Positions 1-6,014 of a DNA stretch of 11,724 nt are shown here, one piece after another. The notes below the pieces were generated by a model. It had not been told where the DNA came from. It made no database searches and saw only the letters and a program-made list of their open reading frames with translations. The translations under genes were made by a program, and so were the position numbers. This stretch comes from Gammaproteobacteria bacterium (GTDB lineage Bacteria; Pseudomonadota; Gammaproteobacteria; Pseudomonadales; Azotimanducaceae_A): positions 11,761-23,484 of the forward strand of contig DUAT01000097.1 of NCBI GenBank assembly GCA_012960755.1, read 5' to 3'. Numbering within the stretch: position 1 is the stretch's first letter; every line of letters begins with the position of its first letter.

Positions 1-87
1 CTGCGTAAGATGAAAACCGATGAGCAGAACACTCCCTCAAATGAGATGCTCATCTGTTCCATTCGTTTGACGACGGACACTGACTGA
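1..87 (+). CDS. Possible C-terminal tail of a plus-strand gene (partial)
   Basis: Frame 1 is open from the first base to a TGA at 85-87 and reads about 28 residues ending in RLTTDTD. If genuine it is the end of a gene that starts outside the window. The peptide is not recognised, and an open frame this short is quite possible by chance. An 8-bp inverted repeat (19-26 with 47-54) lies inside it. The downstream gene is on the opposite strand, so the two would converge. Confidence 0.15.
   Translation: MRKMKTDEQNTPSNEMLICSIRLTTDTD
19..54. repeat. Inverted repeat, 8-bp arms
   Basis: GATGAGCA (19-26) and TGCTCATC (47-54) are perfect inverted repeats separated by 20 bases. No T tract follows on either strand, so it is a poor intrinsic terminator. 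It lies just beyond the 3' end of the K+ channel gene and could stabilise that mRNA end or be chance. Confidence 0.3.
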
Positions 88-124
88 TAGAGCTTTGTGA
101 AGTTGTAAAGTTAAGACAGCCGCC

Positions 125-874
125 TTATTTATCTTTATCTTTCTTTAATTCACTTAGAGCTTCTGAGAAACCTGCTGCAAGTATCCCAGTTGGAATAGCT
201 ACAATACCAATACTAGCTACTGTTAAAAGTATCGTTAAGATCTTCCCTATTGCTGTAATTGGCACTATGTCTCCGTAGCCTATAGTCGTAAGAGTAACTG
301 TTGCCCACCAAAGTGATCTAGGAATACTTCCAAATGCTTCAGGTTGAATCTCCCCTTCAGCTAAATACAAACATACAGCAGAGATGAAAATAATCCCAAA
401 TGTCAGCACAATAGCAAACATCAACTCATACAATTTATCCCTAATTACATTCCCTATAAGAATTAAACCTGTTGCATGTTTACTTGTCTTCAATAAAGAA
501 AATAATCTCAACACTCTAAATACTCTCAGTAAAAATGACTCACTGGCTGTTGGGATTAAAAGGAATGGAGCAAAAGAAATCAGATCTATAATTGCATAAA
601 ATGAAAATATATATTTTATTCTGCCTGCAAACCCACTGTATTCAGGGTTCAAGCCTACAGCGTATAGTCTGCATATATATTCGATAAGAAATATAAAACC
701 AAAGATATAGTTGATAGTAAGAAAGGTGCTTTCATTGCCAAACGAAATTGAAGGTTCACTTTCGAGAACAATAGTTATAATACTAAGTAAAATAAAAATA
801 TATATGACTCTACTTAGATTTGTTAACTTGCTGTCTGGAGCAATAGATAGCTGCTTATATAAATATTCCTTCAT
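125..874 (-). CDS. Voltage-gated potassium channel, six-helix Kv type
   Basis: Predicted inner-membrane K+ channel subunit of 249 residues, expected to work as a tetramer. Seen in the sequence: S1 about residues 21-37, S2 about 53-72 with the charged pair E65/R69 in LIEYICRL, S3 about 86-107 with D97, an S4 sensor with arginines every third position (R117, R120, R123), S5 about 148-170, a pore helix around 186-196, the canonical selectivity filter TIGYGD (197-202), and S6 about 211-236. A short charged tail follows; no C-terminal cyclic-nucleotide or RCK domain is present. This is the usual core of small bacterial Kv channels such as KvAP-like proteins. Start: ATG at 874, with a weak AGG about 9 bases upstream. 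The gene is visibly more AT-rich than the genes to its right, which suggests a different origin. Channel identity is certain; gating and physiological role are not visible. Confidence 0.93.
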   Translation of the reverse strand: MKEYLYKQLSIAPDSKLTNLSRVIYIFILLSIITIVLESEPSISFGNESTFLTINYIFGFIFLIEYICRLYAVGLNPEYSGFAGRIKYIFSFYAIIDLISFAPFLLIPTASESFLLRVFRVLRLFSLLKTSKHATGLILIGNVIRDKLYELMFAIVLTFGIIFISAVCLYLAEGEIQPEAFGSIPRSLWWATVTLTTIGYGDIVPITAIGKILTILLTVASIGIVAIPTGILAAGFSEALSELKKDKDK

Positions 875-972
875 ACCTAAAGCCTAACAAATCCTGTGAG
901 TAGAAGGATTATTTACGCCGTTTTTATGCAAATTCACAAGTACAAACTGACGATCAAAGGTTATTTTCTACA

Positions 973-1010
973 GCTCTCTTAGGAATTATGAGGGAGGTTA
1001 CACCGCTTTT
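973..1010. repeat. Dispersed repeat R3, copy A
   Basis: This 38-bp segment matches 11136-11173 in the same orientation at 31 of 38 positions without gaps; the shared cores are TTAGGAATTA and TTACACCGCTTT. It begins about 100 bp past the stop of the IS91-type transposase fragment, on that gene's 3' side, where IS91-family elements carry their replication-origin end (oriIS). It may therefore be the element's terminal sequence; that role is inferred. Confidence 0.55.
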
Positions 1011-1111
1011 GATGAGATTTTGGCCAAAACTGAGCTGATATTCACTTGAGATAACGCCAAGTGGAGCGTGTTTCTCCGATATCATCAGCTTTCTTACTCG
1101 TTGATTAATAA

Positions 1112-1485
1112 CTATCCCTGCGGCGGTGCCCGGGACTTCGGTAGATGATTGGCAGGTGCATCAGATTTATCATCCAGGTGTGTGAGAATCTTCTCAATTA
1201 TCTCAGGGTCTTCTATGCAGGCTATGATTTTGACCTCGCCTCCACAAGGGCTGCAGGTGGAAACATCAATTTTAAAGACTCGCTTGAGTCTTTCTGCCCA
1301 TGTGAGTGACTCGTGGCTTTCAGCTAATGGGTTTTGATTGTCGTTCGTGGGGGTTTTCTTGGCGCAGCCTTTGCCATGCTTTGCTGGTGTTACATTGATT
1401 TGGTGCTTGCTGTTGGGAGCCGCTACACCATGGAATCGAGTGAGGTTGACCCTCGGTCTTGGAACCATCGGTAACGAGACCGCGG
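1112..1485 (-). pseudogene. IS91-family transposase, C-terminal fragment
   Basis: The minus frame reads PRPRVNLTRFHGVAAPNSKH, then TWAERLKRVFKIDVSTC, CGGEVKIIACIEDP, IEKILTHLD and a terminal SRAPPQG. This is the well-known C-terminal region of IS91/IS801-type rolling-circle transposases, including the second pair of a CxxC-type zinc motif (CSPCGG). About 118-125 residues remain of a protein usually near 400 residues. The HUH nuclease core, the catalytic tyrosine and the N-terminal zinc finger are missing, so the protein cannot be active. Homology fades just upstream of the PRPRVNL motif near 1475-1490, where the plus strand begins to read as part of a membrane protein; this is probably the breakpoint. 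Repeat R3 lies about 100 bp past the stop. It is a relic of an IS91-like insertion. Confidence 0.85.
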
Positions 1486-1772
1486 TCTTTGATCCACTTT
1501 TTATTCTAATGATGGTTGTTTTATTCTTTTATCCATGGTCTATCAACGCTTCGACTGGTTTAGGAGCATCCATTTCCTTGGAGGCTGCGTCGATTATGGT
1601 TGCGTCCTTGGGCTCTGCAGTGATTCTAAAAAGGGAAATTATGATTGATGTCCTCTGTCAGGGCTCGCTTTTTTCTGTGCTTCTTTCGTTGGTTGCTGCG
1701 CTGATACTTTGGGACGACTCTGCTAATAACCTTTATAAGCCTTTGCATTTGATTCACGCCTGTCTGATATAA
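1338..1772 (+). CDS. Chimeric ORF: membrane-protein tail fused to antisense IS91
   Basis: A 144-codon frame opens at a TTG with no convincing ribosome binding site. Its first ~45 codons are simply the antisense of the IS91 transposase fragment. From about residue 50 on it is independent sequence with hydrophobic segments at roughly 53-66, 84-97 and 104-124, ending in HLIHACLI. The terminator-like hairpin at 1821-1850, 49 bases after the stop, supports this tail as the 3' end of a once-real plus-strand gene. Its 5' part appears to have been replaced by the IS91 insertion or deletion. I do not recognise the family. ATG codons at 1509 and 1512 are in frame but lack a Shine-Dalgarno sequence, so a translated product is doubtful. 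Most likely a 5'-truncated pseudogene. Confidence 0.35.
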   Translation: MSFVGVFLAQPLPCFAGVTLIWCLLLGAATPWNRVRLTLGLGTIGNETAVFDPLFILMMVVLFFYPWSINASTGLGASISLEAASIMVASLGSAVILKREIMIDVLCQGSLFSVLLSLVAALILWDDSANNLYKPLHLIHACLI

Positions 1773-1820
1773 CCGTTGTTGATGTACATCGGTTTATACC
1801 TCTTCATCTTCACTCAAACG

Positions 1821-1850
1821 AAAAAGCCTGTGTTGAATACAGGTATTTTT
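1821..1850 (+). terminator. Rho-independent terminator (could act in both directions)
   Basis: Stem CCTGT (1827-1831) and ACAGG (1839-1843) with a 7-base loop, preceded by AAAAA (1821-1825) and followed by TTTTT (1846-1850). The A and T tracts can extend the stem. It sits 49 bases after the stop of the plus-strand membrane-protein tail and also in the path of any read-through from the minus-strand gene at 2032. Confidence 0.6.
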
Positions 1851-1969
1851 AAATGGCATTGCTTGAGAGTAGACCGCGAGATCGAATGGTAAATTACAAA
1901 ACGCTTTCGGGCTTTGGGGTTGGTGCATCCAAATCTCGCCAGCGCTTCCAATAAAAGAGTTTCATAGAA

Positions 1970-1983
1970 GATTAAGCTTAATC
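1970..1983. repeat. 14-bp perfect palindrome
   Basis: GATTAAGCTTAATC is a perfect 14-bp palindrome, about 50 bases past the 3' end of the minus-strand gene at 2032. It could be a protein-binding site. There is no T tract, so it is not a standard terminator. Confidence 0.35.
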
Positions 1984-2031
1984 GCGAGTTTTTATCCCTG
2001 TATGCATCATTATATAGGCGGCAAATTAGAG

Positions 2032-2526
2032 TTATAAGAAGCTTTTGAAAACTTTTACGGAACGATTGACTACCGCGACAAAAGATTCCTGGTTTAGCGT
2101 TTCGTTCGAACTAATGATTTCCTTCAGGCAAGACAGCTCAGCTTGTTCTAGTTTCTTTCCGATCGGGTCTTCTTGGTGATCCGCAGCAAGGATCAGATAG
2201 CAGAAACCTATCCAGAAGTAGTATTCTTCAAGGCTGATGTCCTTCAGAGCGGCAATGCAACTGACAGACCTTCGTGAAAAGTCGCCTTCAAAATCTGCTT
2301 TATCCATTACCTTAGAAATCTTGGTAGTCTTTTCCTTGATGAAACCCAGGAGGTCCAATTGGTGGCTCATGGTCTTGATGGATGGGATTTCCCGTACAAT
2401 GTAGTCGTTATCCTTAGCCGCCAGGTGCCAGAGAAGATCGCAGAGTCTTTCGCGCTCAGGGGCGGACAATGCCATGTCTGCCTCGCATACAGTGATAATA
2501 AAGTCGACCTTATCTAAACTAGACAC
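2032..2526 (-). CDS. Conserved-looking hypothetical helical protein
   Basis: I do not recognise a family with confidence. I prefer the GTG at 2526 as start because AGAAGGA (2536-2542) sits nine bases upstream. The longer reading from a TTG at 2568 adds 14 residues and has no ribosome binding site. The product is then about 164 residues, acidic and predicted mostly helical, with no signal peptide and no clear membrane helix. Two stretches have the flavour of TerB-like helical bundles, a short acidic segment followed by E-rich helix: EADMALSAPERERL and AADHQEDPIGKKLEQAEL. This resemblance is weak and could be chance. Neighbours are a mobile-element relic on one side and a gene-free region on the other, so context gives no function. 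Probably cytoplasmic. Confidence 0.6.
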   Translation of the reverse strand: MSSLDKVDFIITVCEADMALSAPERERLCDLLWHLAAKDNDYIVREIPSIKTMSHQLDLLGFIKEKTTKISKVMDKADFEGDFSRRSVSCIAALKDISLEEYYFWIGFCYLILAADHQEDPIGKKLEQAELSCLKEIISSNETLNQESFVAVVNRSVKVFKSFL

Positions 2527-2713
2527 TGAGCAATTTCCTTCTATTGTGGTATTTCGGGCTGGTTTCAAAAATTCTAACGAAGTTTCTTCTCTCTAAGTTA
2601 CGTAAGCAAAACTGTCTTCAAAACACCAGCGACTATACGAATCACTTGATTAGAGTATACCTAGATAGAGCAAGCAAGATCCATATCCAGCTGAGTAAGT
2701 TTTAATTCACTCT

Positions 2714-2790
2714 TGTACGTCGTCAGCCCACATGGGACCACTCGCACTAAATTCTAAGAGACACTTTTCTACATAGGGTAGCTCCAGTCC
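2714..2790. repeat. Dispersed repeat R2, copy C
   Basis: This 77-bp segment aligns without gaps to 11204-11280 in the same orientation, with about 64 of 77 identical positions. Longest shared blocks are GAGACACTTTTCT and GCTCCAGTC. Read as protein, most differences change the residue and the right copy has an in-frame stop, so the similarity is conserved at DNA level. It is likely an end or fragment of a mobile element of unknown type. Confidence 0.7.
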
Positions 2791-2966
2791 ATCTTGCCCG
2801 CAGGTGCCTGAGCCACGCAGACGTGCATATATAGCTCTATACCTGCCTTGTTCGTCCGAATTGGTAATACTAGCTAATAGCAGGAGTCCCATCTGCTGAA
2901 GTGTGGGGTGCCCGGGGGTTGGGGTGCTACTTAACCGGAAATAAAGAAGGCATTTTTGAAAAAATG

Positions 2967-3004
2967 GTTACATTGGTAGTTACATACAACCCTCTTCTGT
3001 TACA
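2967..3004. repeat. GTTACA(T) iterons
   Basis: GTTACAT at 2967-2973 and 2979-2985 (12-bp period) and GTTACA at 2999-3004 are direct repeats just left of the tRNA 3'-end fragment. Short direct repeats flanking a tRNA-derived core are typical of arm-type binding sites for tyrosine recombinases. No integrase gene is visible in the window, so the role is inferred. Confidence 0.35.
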
Positions 3005-3028
3005 GGAATTTAATGAACCCTTTAAACA

Positions 3029-3049
3029 TGGTGGCCAGAGGTGGAATCA
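3029..3049 (-). other. tRNA 3'-end fragment, probable attachment-site relic
   Basis: Read on the minus strand this is a T-loop end followed by CCACCTCTGGCCACCA, that is the 3' half of a T stem, a 7-base acceptor strand, discriminator and CCA. The CTGGCCACCA ending is what I recall for some gammaproteobacterial tRNA-Phe genes. The rest of the tRNA is missing: the expected T-stem partner is replaced by GGAAG-type sequence, so this is not a functional tRNA. Duplicated tRNA 3' ends are the usual core of attL/attR sites of integrative elements. The alternative is chance similarity over 20 bases. Confidence 0.5.
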
Positions 3050-3151
3050 CTTCCGTCCCCCAGCTCCAACTACCTAGGTCAGCTACTTTGTATCAATAGC
3101 TTACAGCTGCTCAGTACATTGTCAAAGGCATTCTTTTGTCTACTGTGACTG

Positions 3152-3204
3152 TTAAAAGCTTTTAAATCCGGGTACAAGCTTTAAAGACTTTAACGGCTTT
3201 AAAA
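3152..3204. repeat. Palindrome TTAAAAGCTTTTAA with CTTTAA repeats
   Basis: TTAAAAGCTTTTAA (3152-3165) is a perfect palindrome. AGCTTTAAAG (3178-3187), ACTTTAACG (3187-3195) and GCTTTAAAA (3196-3204) repeat the same half-site to its right. It could be a cluster of binding sites; nothing else in the sequence shows for what. Confidence 0.3.
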
Positions 3205-3241
3205 GGGGGTTATGCAGGTGACCATGCCCCCCCTTGCACAC

Positions 3242-3309
3242 TTGAATGAACATCAGCCATTACCCTACATAACCATTGTTCGGAAAATGTGGTTTATATT
3301 CTTATCCTC
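3242..3309. repeat. Dispersed repeat R1, copy 1 (left flank of MFS/GST pair)
   Basis: Its first 33 bp match 6015-6047 at 31 positions. The remaining 35 bp match the right part of the second copy (6068-6103) at 31 positions with one single-base gap. Both copies have the same orientation. It starts with TTGAATGAACATCAGCCATT and ends with TTATCCTC. This copy lies about 160 bases beyond the 3' end of the MFS gene. It does not read as a conserved protein. Identity as a mobile-element end or small non-autonomous repeat is inferred. Confidence 0.75.
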
Positions 3310-3465
3310 TGATCGTTTTTGGAATCTTGTCGCACCTGATCCGGGTGCAAGTGAAAGTGTTCTGGCATTGACTTAGCACGGTGATCATGCTGTTTCATTC
3401 CCTATTGGAAATGCGAGTGTGCATAATAGACCCTGACTGCGAAGAATATTAAAAGTCACGGGCTG

Positions 3466-4734
3466 CTAGATCGTTAAGGGGGCTTCTTCTTCAGCGTGCA
3501 AGATAGTTCCTACCGGTGCTGCTGCAGCCTGCAGGGTGCTTTGAACTTTGTATTCGGCCGGTAATGCTGGGATCGTTAGAACACGCCATATACTCATTAA
3601 CCCCAATCCCAAAAGGCTGCCAGCGATCAACACAAAAAAACTCTTGAGGCCAAATATCTGCAGCCAATAGACCGCCGCAATCGGACCGGTAATAGAGGCC
3701 AGCCCAGAGAAGAGGATAATAGTACCACTGGCTGGAACAATCTCGGTTGGTCGCAAATGGTCGTTAGTAAATGCCACGACAATGCAGTACAACGATAAAG
3801 CACAGCCACCAAACAAAAATACCAACCCATACAACCAACCCGATGCCTCGTCTATAAAGCTAATAAGAATCGCGATGAATACACCTAACAGACTGGAAAA
3901 CCCCATTACCCAGCGTCGGTCAATGGAGTCCGAAAGCTTACCTAAGGGCCACTGTAAAAACATACCGCCTGCCATGAGTGCGCCCATGAAATTAGCCACC
4001 TCATAAGCGGTAAAACCCAGTCTTGTGACGTACACAGCGCCCATACTGAATACAATACTGGAAACAAATTGAGACATTATTATTGCTATGACACCGACTT
4101 TGGTGCGGTACCATAAATGACGCATCGTGACCCGCTCAACTTCCTCAATCGGTGGTGTCTGCACTACCGATAATAAAATCGGCACAGCCGCAACACTGAC
4201 CATCACCGAAATTAGAATAAACAAGGTGAATCCCGAGGGGTCGGCGAGATTCAACATAAATTGACCCGCACAGATACCCACCAATAATATTGTGGTATAG
4301 ACCGAAAGAACCTGTCCGCGGTTAGTGTTGGTAGCCGATTGATTTAACCAGCTTTCTGACACCACATAGATAGCTGAAAATGCAAAACCGGTAATCAATC
4401 TCATCAATGCCCAAACCCAGGGATCAATCACCAGCGCGTGAACCAAAATAGACACTGACGCGACCGCAGTCAGTGCTGCAAAAATTCGTATGTGGCCAAC
4501 CCTTTGAATCATCCGCGGAGTCAATAGAGAACCCGCCAGAAAACCAGCAAAATAGCAGGACATTACAAGACCGATCAGTATGTCATCAAAGCCTTCCAGA
4601 GCCGCACGAACACCTAACAAACTACCCTGTACGCCAATCGCCAGACCAATAAAAGAAAGGCCTGCAAAGAGCGGCCAGATGGCAACAAAGGCGCGAATGG
4701 GCATGACAAATAACTCAACAAAAACGGTCGCCAA
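3466..4734 (-). CDS. MFS transporter, YcaD-like
   Basis: Inner-membrane permease of the major facilitator superfamily, 422 residues with about 12 hydrophobic helices, the usual length for the family. A motif-A-like loop between helices 2 and 3 reads GSLLTPRMIQRVGHIR (69-84), and the segment SESWLNQSATNTNRGQVLSVY (126-146) after helix 4 is typical of the YcaD-like subgroup, whose substrates are mostly unknown. The end is a soluble tail rich in Ala and Glu. Start: a TTG at 4734 preceded by AGGAG (4739-4743) with a four-base gap; the first ATG (4704, residue 11) has no such site, so I keep the TTG. It is divergent from the YghU-type gene across 171 bases, which suggests shared regulation. A drug/metabolite exporter role is plausible but unproven. 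Transporter family is certain, substrate is not. Confidence 0.9.
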   Translation of the reverse strand: MATVFVELFVMPIRAFVAIWPLFAGLSFIGLAIGVQGSLLGVRAALEGFDDILIGLVMSCYFAGFLAGSLLTPRMIQRVGHIRIFAALTAVASVSILVHALVIDPWVWALMRLITGFAFSAIYVVSESWLNQSATNTNRGQVLSVYTTILLVGICAGQFMLNLADPSGFTLFILISVMVSVAAVPILLSVVQTPPIEEVERVTMRHLWYRTKVGVIAIIMSQFVSSIVFSMGAVYVTRLGFTAYEVANFMGALMAGGMFLQWPLGKLSDSIDRRWVMGFSSLLGVFIAILISFIDEASGWLYGLVFLFGGCALSLYCIVVAFTNDHLRPTEIVPASGTIILFSGLASITGPIAAVYWLQIFGLKSFFVLIAGSLLGLGLMSIWRVLTIPALPAEYKVQSTLQAAAAPVGTILHAEEEAPLTI

Positions 4735-4738
4735 TTTA

Positions 4739-4743
4739 CTCCT
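4739..4743 (-). promoter_or_regulatory. Ribosome binding site selecting a TTG start
   Basis: AGGAG on the minus strand, four bases before the TTG at 4734-4732. The alternative ATG at 4704 lacks a purine-rich site, so this motif decides the start of the MFS gene. Confidence 0.6.
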
Positions 4744-4905
4744 AAAATGACTAATTGCAAAGCAATATTTATGCTAATTCAAAGAACAATTCTTGACCCG
4801 ATTCTGCTCTTTCAGATTCGCCATATTGTAAAAAATATTTGAACCCCGTCGCCGTTAACATTTTTGTTAGTATGGAACATTAAATCTAATCGAGTACAAC
4901 CATAA
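4744..4905. promoter_or_regulatory. Divergent promoter region with two small inverted repeats
   Basis: This AT-rich spacer separates the divergent MFS and YghU-type starts. Two short palindromes stand out: ATTGC-AAA-GCAAT (4754-4766), next to the MFS start, and TAACA-TTTT-TGTTA (4856-4869), 37 bases before the GST start. A possible sigma-70 promoter for the GST is TTAACA (4855-4860), a 17-base spacer, and CATTAA (4878-4883). The palindromes could be operators of one regulator. No regulator gene is adjacent, and these calls are by eye. Confidence 0.35.
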
Positions 4906-5754
4906 ATGGCTGATTCTACAACTTATACACCACCAAAAATCTGGCAGTGGGAACAAGAAACGGAAAGTAGGTTCGCTAATATCAACCGACCTATTGCTGG
5001 TGCTACTCATAAAAAAGAGCTCCCGATTGGTGAGCATGCCTTGCAACTGTACTCGCTGGCGACACCTAACGGCGTTAAGGTAACGGTGTTACTCGAAGAA
5101 CTGTTGGCCATTGGTAAATCCGATGCTGAGTACGATGCGTGGCTGATCAATATTGGCCAAGGCGATCAATTCGGTAGTGGTTTCGTCGATATCAACCCGA
5201 ATTCAAAGATACCGGCTTTGGCTGATCACAGCACCTCACCGACTACTCGAGTATTTGAATCCGGCGCCATCATGATTTACCTGGCCGAGAAATTTGAAAG
5301 CTTTATTCCGATGGAGGGGCCTGGGCGTGCAGAATGTTTGTCCTGGTTATTCTGGCAGATGGGTAGTGCCCCGTATTTAGGTGGCGGCTTCGGTCACTTC
5401 TATGCCTACGCGCCGAAGAAATGGGAGTACCCGATCAATCGTTACACCATGGAAATCAAACGTCAGCTGGATGTGCTTAATCAAAACCTGGTATCGCGTC
5501 AATTTCTTTGCGGCGATGAGTACAACATCGCAGACATGGCGGTTTACAGCTGGTATGGCCAGTTGGTGTTAACTGGCCTATATGAGTCCAAGGAATTTCT
5601 TCAGGTGGAGTCCTATACTCACCTTCTCCGATGGGCATCTGAGGTTCACAATCGTCCCGCGGTAAAACGCGGCAGGAAAGTTAATCGTGCGAGCAAGAGT
5701 GGTTTAATGGAGAGACACAATGCCAGTGACTTTGACAAGCTCGAGTCTCGGTAG
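4906..5754 (+). CDS. yghU: YghU-type glutathione S-transferase / disulfide-bond oxidoreductase
   Basis: A cytoplasmic Nu-class GST homologue of 282 residues; E. coli YghU is close to this length. It has strong similarity to YghU throughout: FANINRP (23-29), the thioredoxin-fold segment LYSLATPNGVKVTVLLEELL with the TPNG turn (53-56), NPNSKIPAL (97-105), FESG (117-120) binding the gamma-glutamyl part, then the helical domain with WLFWQMGSAPYLGGGFGHFY, GDEYNIADMA and RPAVKRGR (250-257). Nu-class enzymes bind two glutathiones, have low classic transferase activity, and reduce organic hydroperoxides and disulfides. The Asn of NINRP that acts in the family is present. The ATG start aligns with the family N-terminus although no strong ribosome binding site is visible. 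It is divergent from an MFS gene, which fits stress protection or detoxification. Confidence 0.93.
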   Translation: MADSTTYTPPKIWQWEQETESRFANINRPIAGATHKKELPIGEHALQLYSLATPNGVKVTVLLEELLAIGKSDAEYDAWLINIGQGDQFGSGFVDINPNSKIPALADHSTSPTTRVFESGAIMIYLAEKFESFIPMEGPGRAECLSWLFWQMGSAPYLGGGFGHFYAYAPKKWEYPINRYTMEIKRQLDVLNQNLVSRQFLCGDEYNIADMAVYSWYGQLVLTGLYESKEFLQVESYTHLLRWASEVHNRPAVKRGRKVNRASKSGLMERHNASDFDKLESR

Positions 5755-6014
5755 CCATTTTTAGTCTATCGTTGGTAGCGTAAACATGCATGGCGTTTGC
5801 ACGTGTTCATTTGCCGATTCTATTACCTACCGTTTGGCATTTGGTGAGATCGAACCGCCGCACAGGCGGAGATACCTGTCGATGAAACACTCAATTCATC
5901 CCTGCCGACCTTTAAATCGCCTAAGTGATCAACCCAACGGTCTGTAAGCCAGCAGATCAACACCATTAAGGTCACCAATCATCTAATGGATCACCAGGTC
6001 ACAGTGTCTTAAAT

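Larger units (their letters stand above)
2527..3465. other. Gene-poor region with repeat and integration relics
   Basis: About 940 bases without a credible gene. From left to right it holds repeat R2 copy C (2714-2790), a G-rich stretch with G runs at 2905-2908, 2914-2918 and 2921-2924, GTTACA(T) iterons (2967-3004), a tRNA 3'-end fragment (3029-3049), a TTAAAAGCTTTTAA palindrome with CTTTAA repeats (3152-3204), repeat R1 copy 1 (3242-3309), and a small hairpin GCACC/GGTGC (3332-3348). The 61-codon minus frame at 2707-2892 is treated as non-genic. Confidence 0.6.

Noticed and set aside
384..599. Plus-strand ORF inside the K+ channel gene
   Set aside because: It is an antisense shadow of the clear channel coding sequence, with no start signal.
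2707..2892. 61-codon minus-strand ORF
   Set aside because: It runs through repeat R2, whose other copy has an in-frame stop and mostly residue-changing differences. No family recognised.
2905..2924. G-rich stretch as a G-quadruplex
   Set aside because: Only three runs of four or more G occur close together, so a stable three-tetrad quadruplex is not supported.
3055..3068. CCCCCAGCTCCA resembling the 3' end of tmRNA (ssrA)
   Set aside because: Only about 12 bases match, the terminal CCA is altered, and no tmRNA body or tag ORF is present upstream. Chance is likely; the tRNA end at 3029-3049 on the other strand is the better case.
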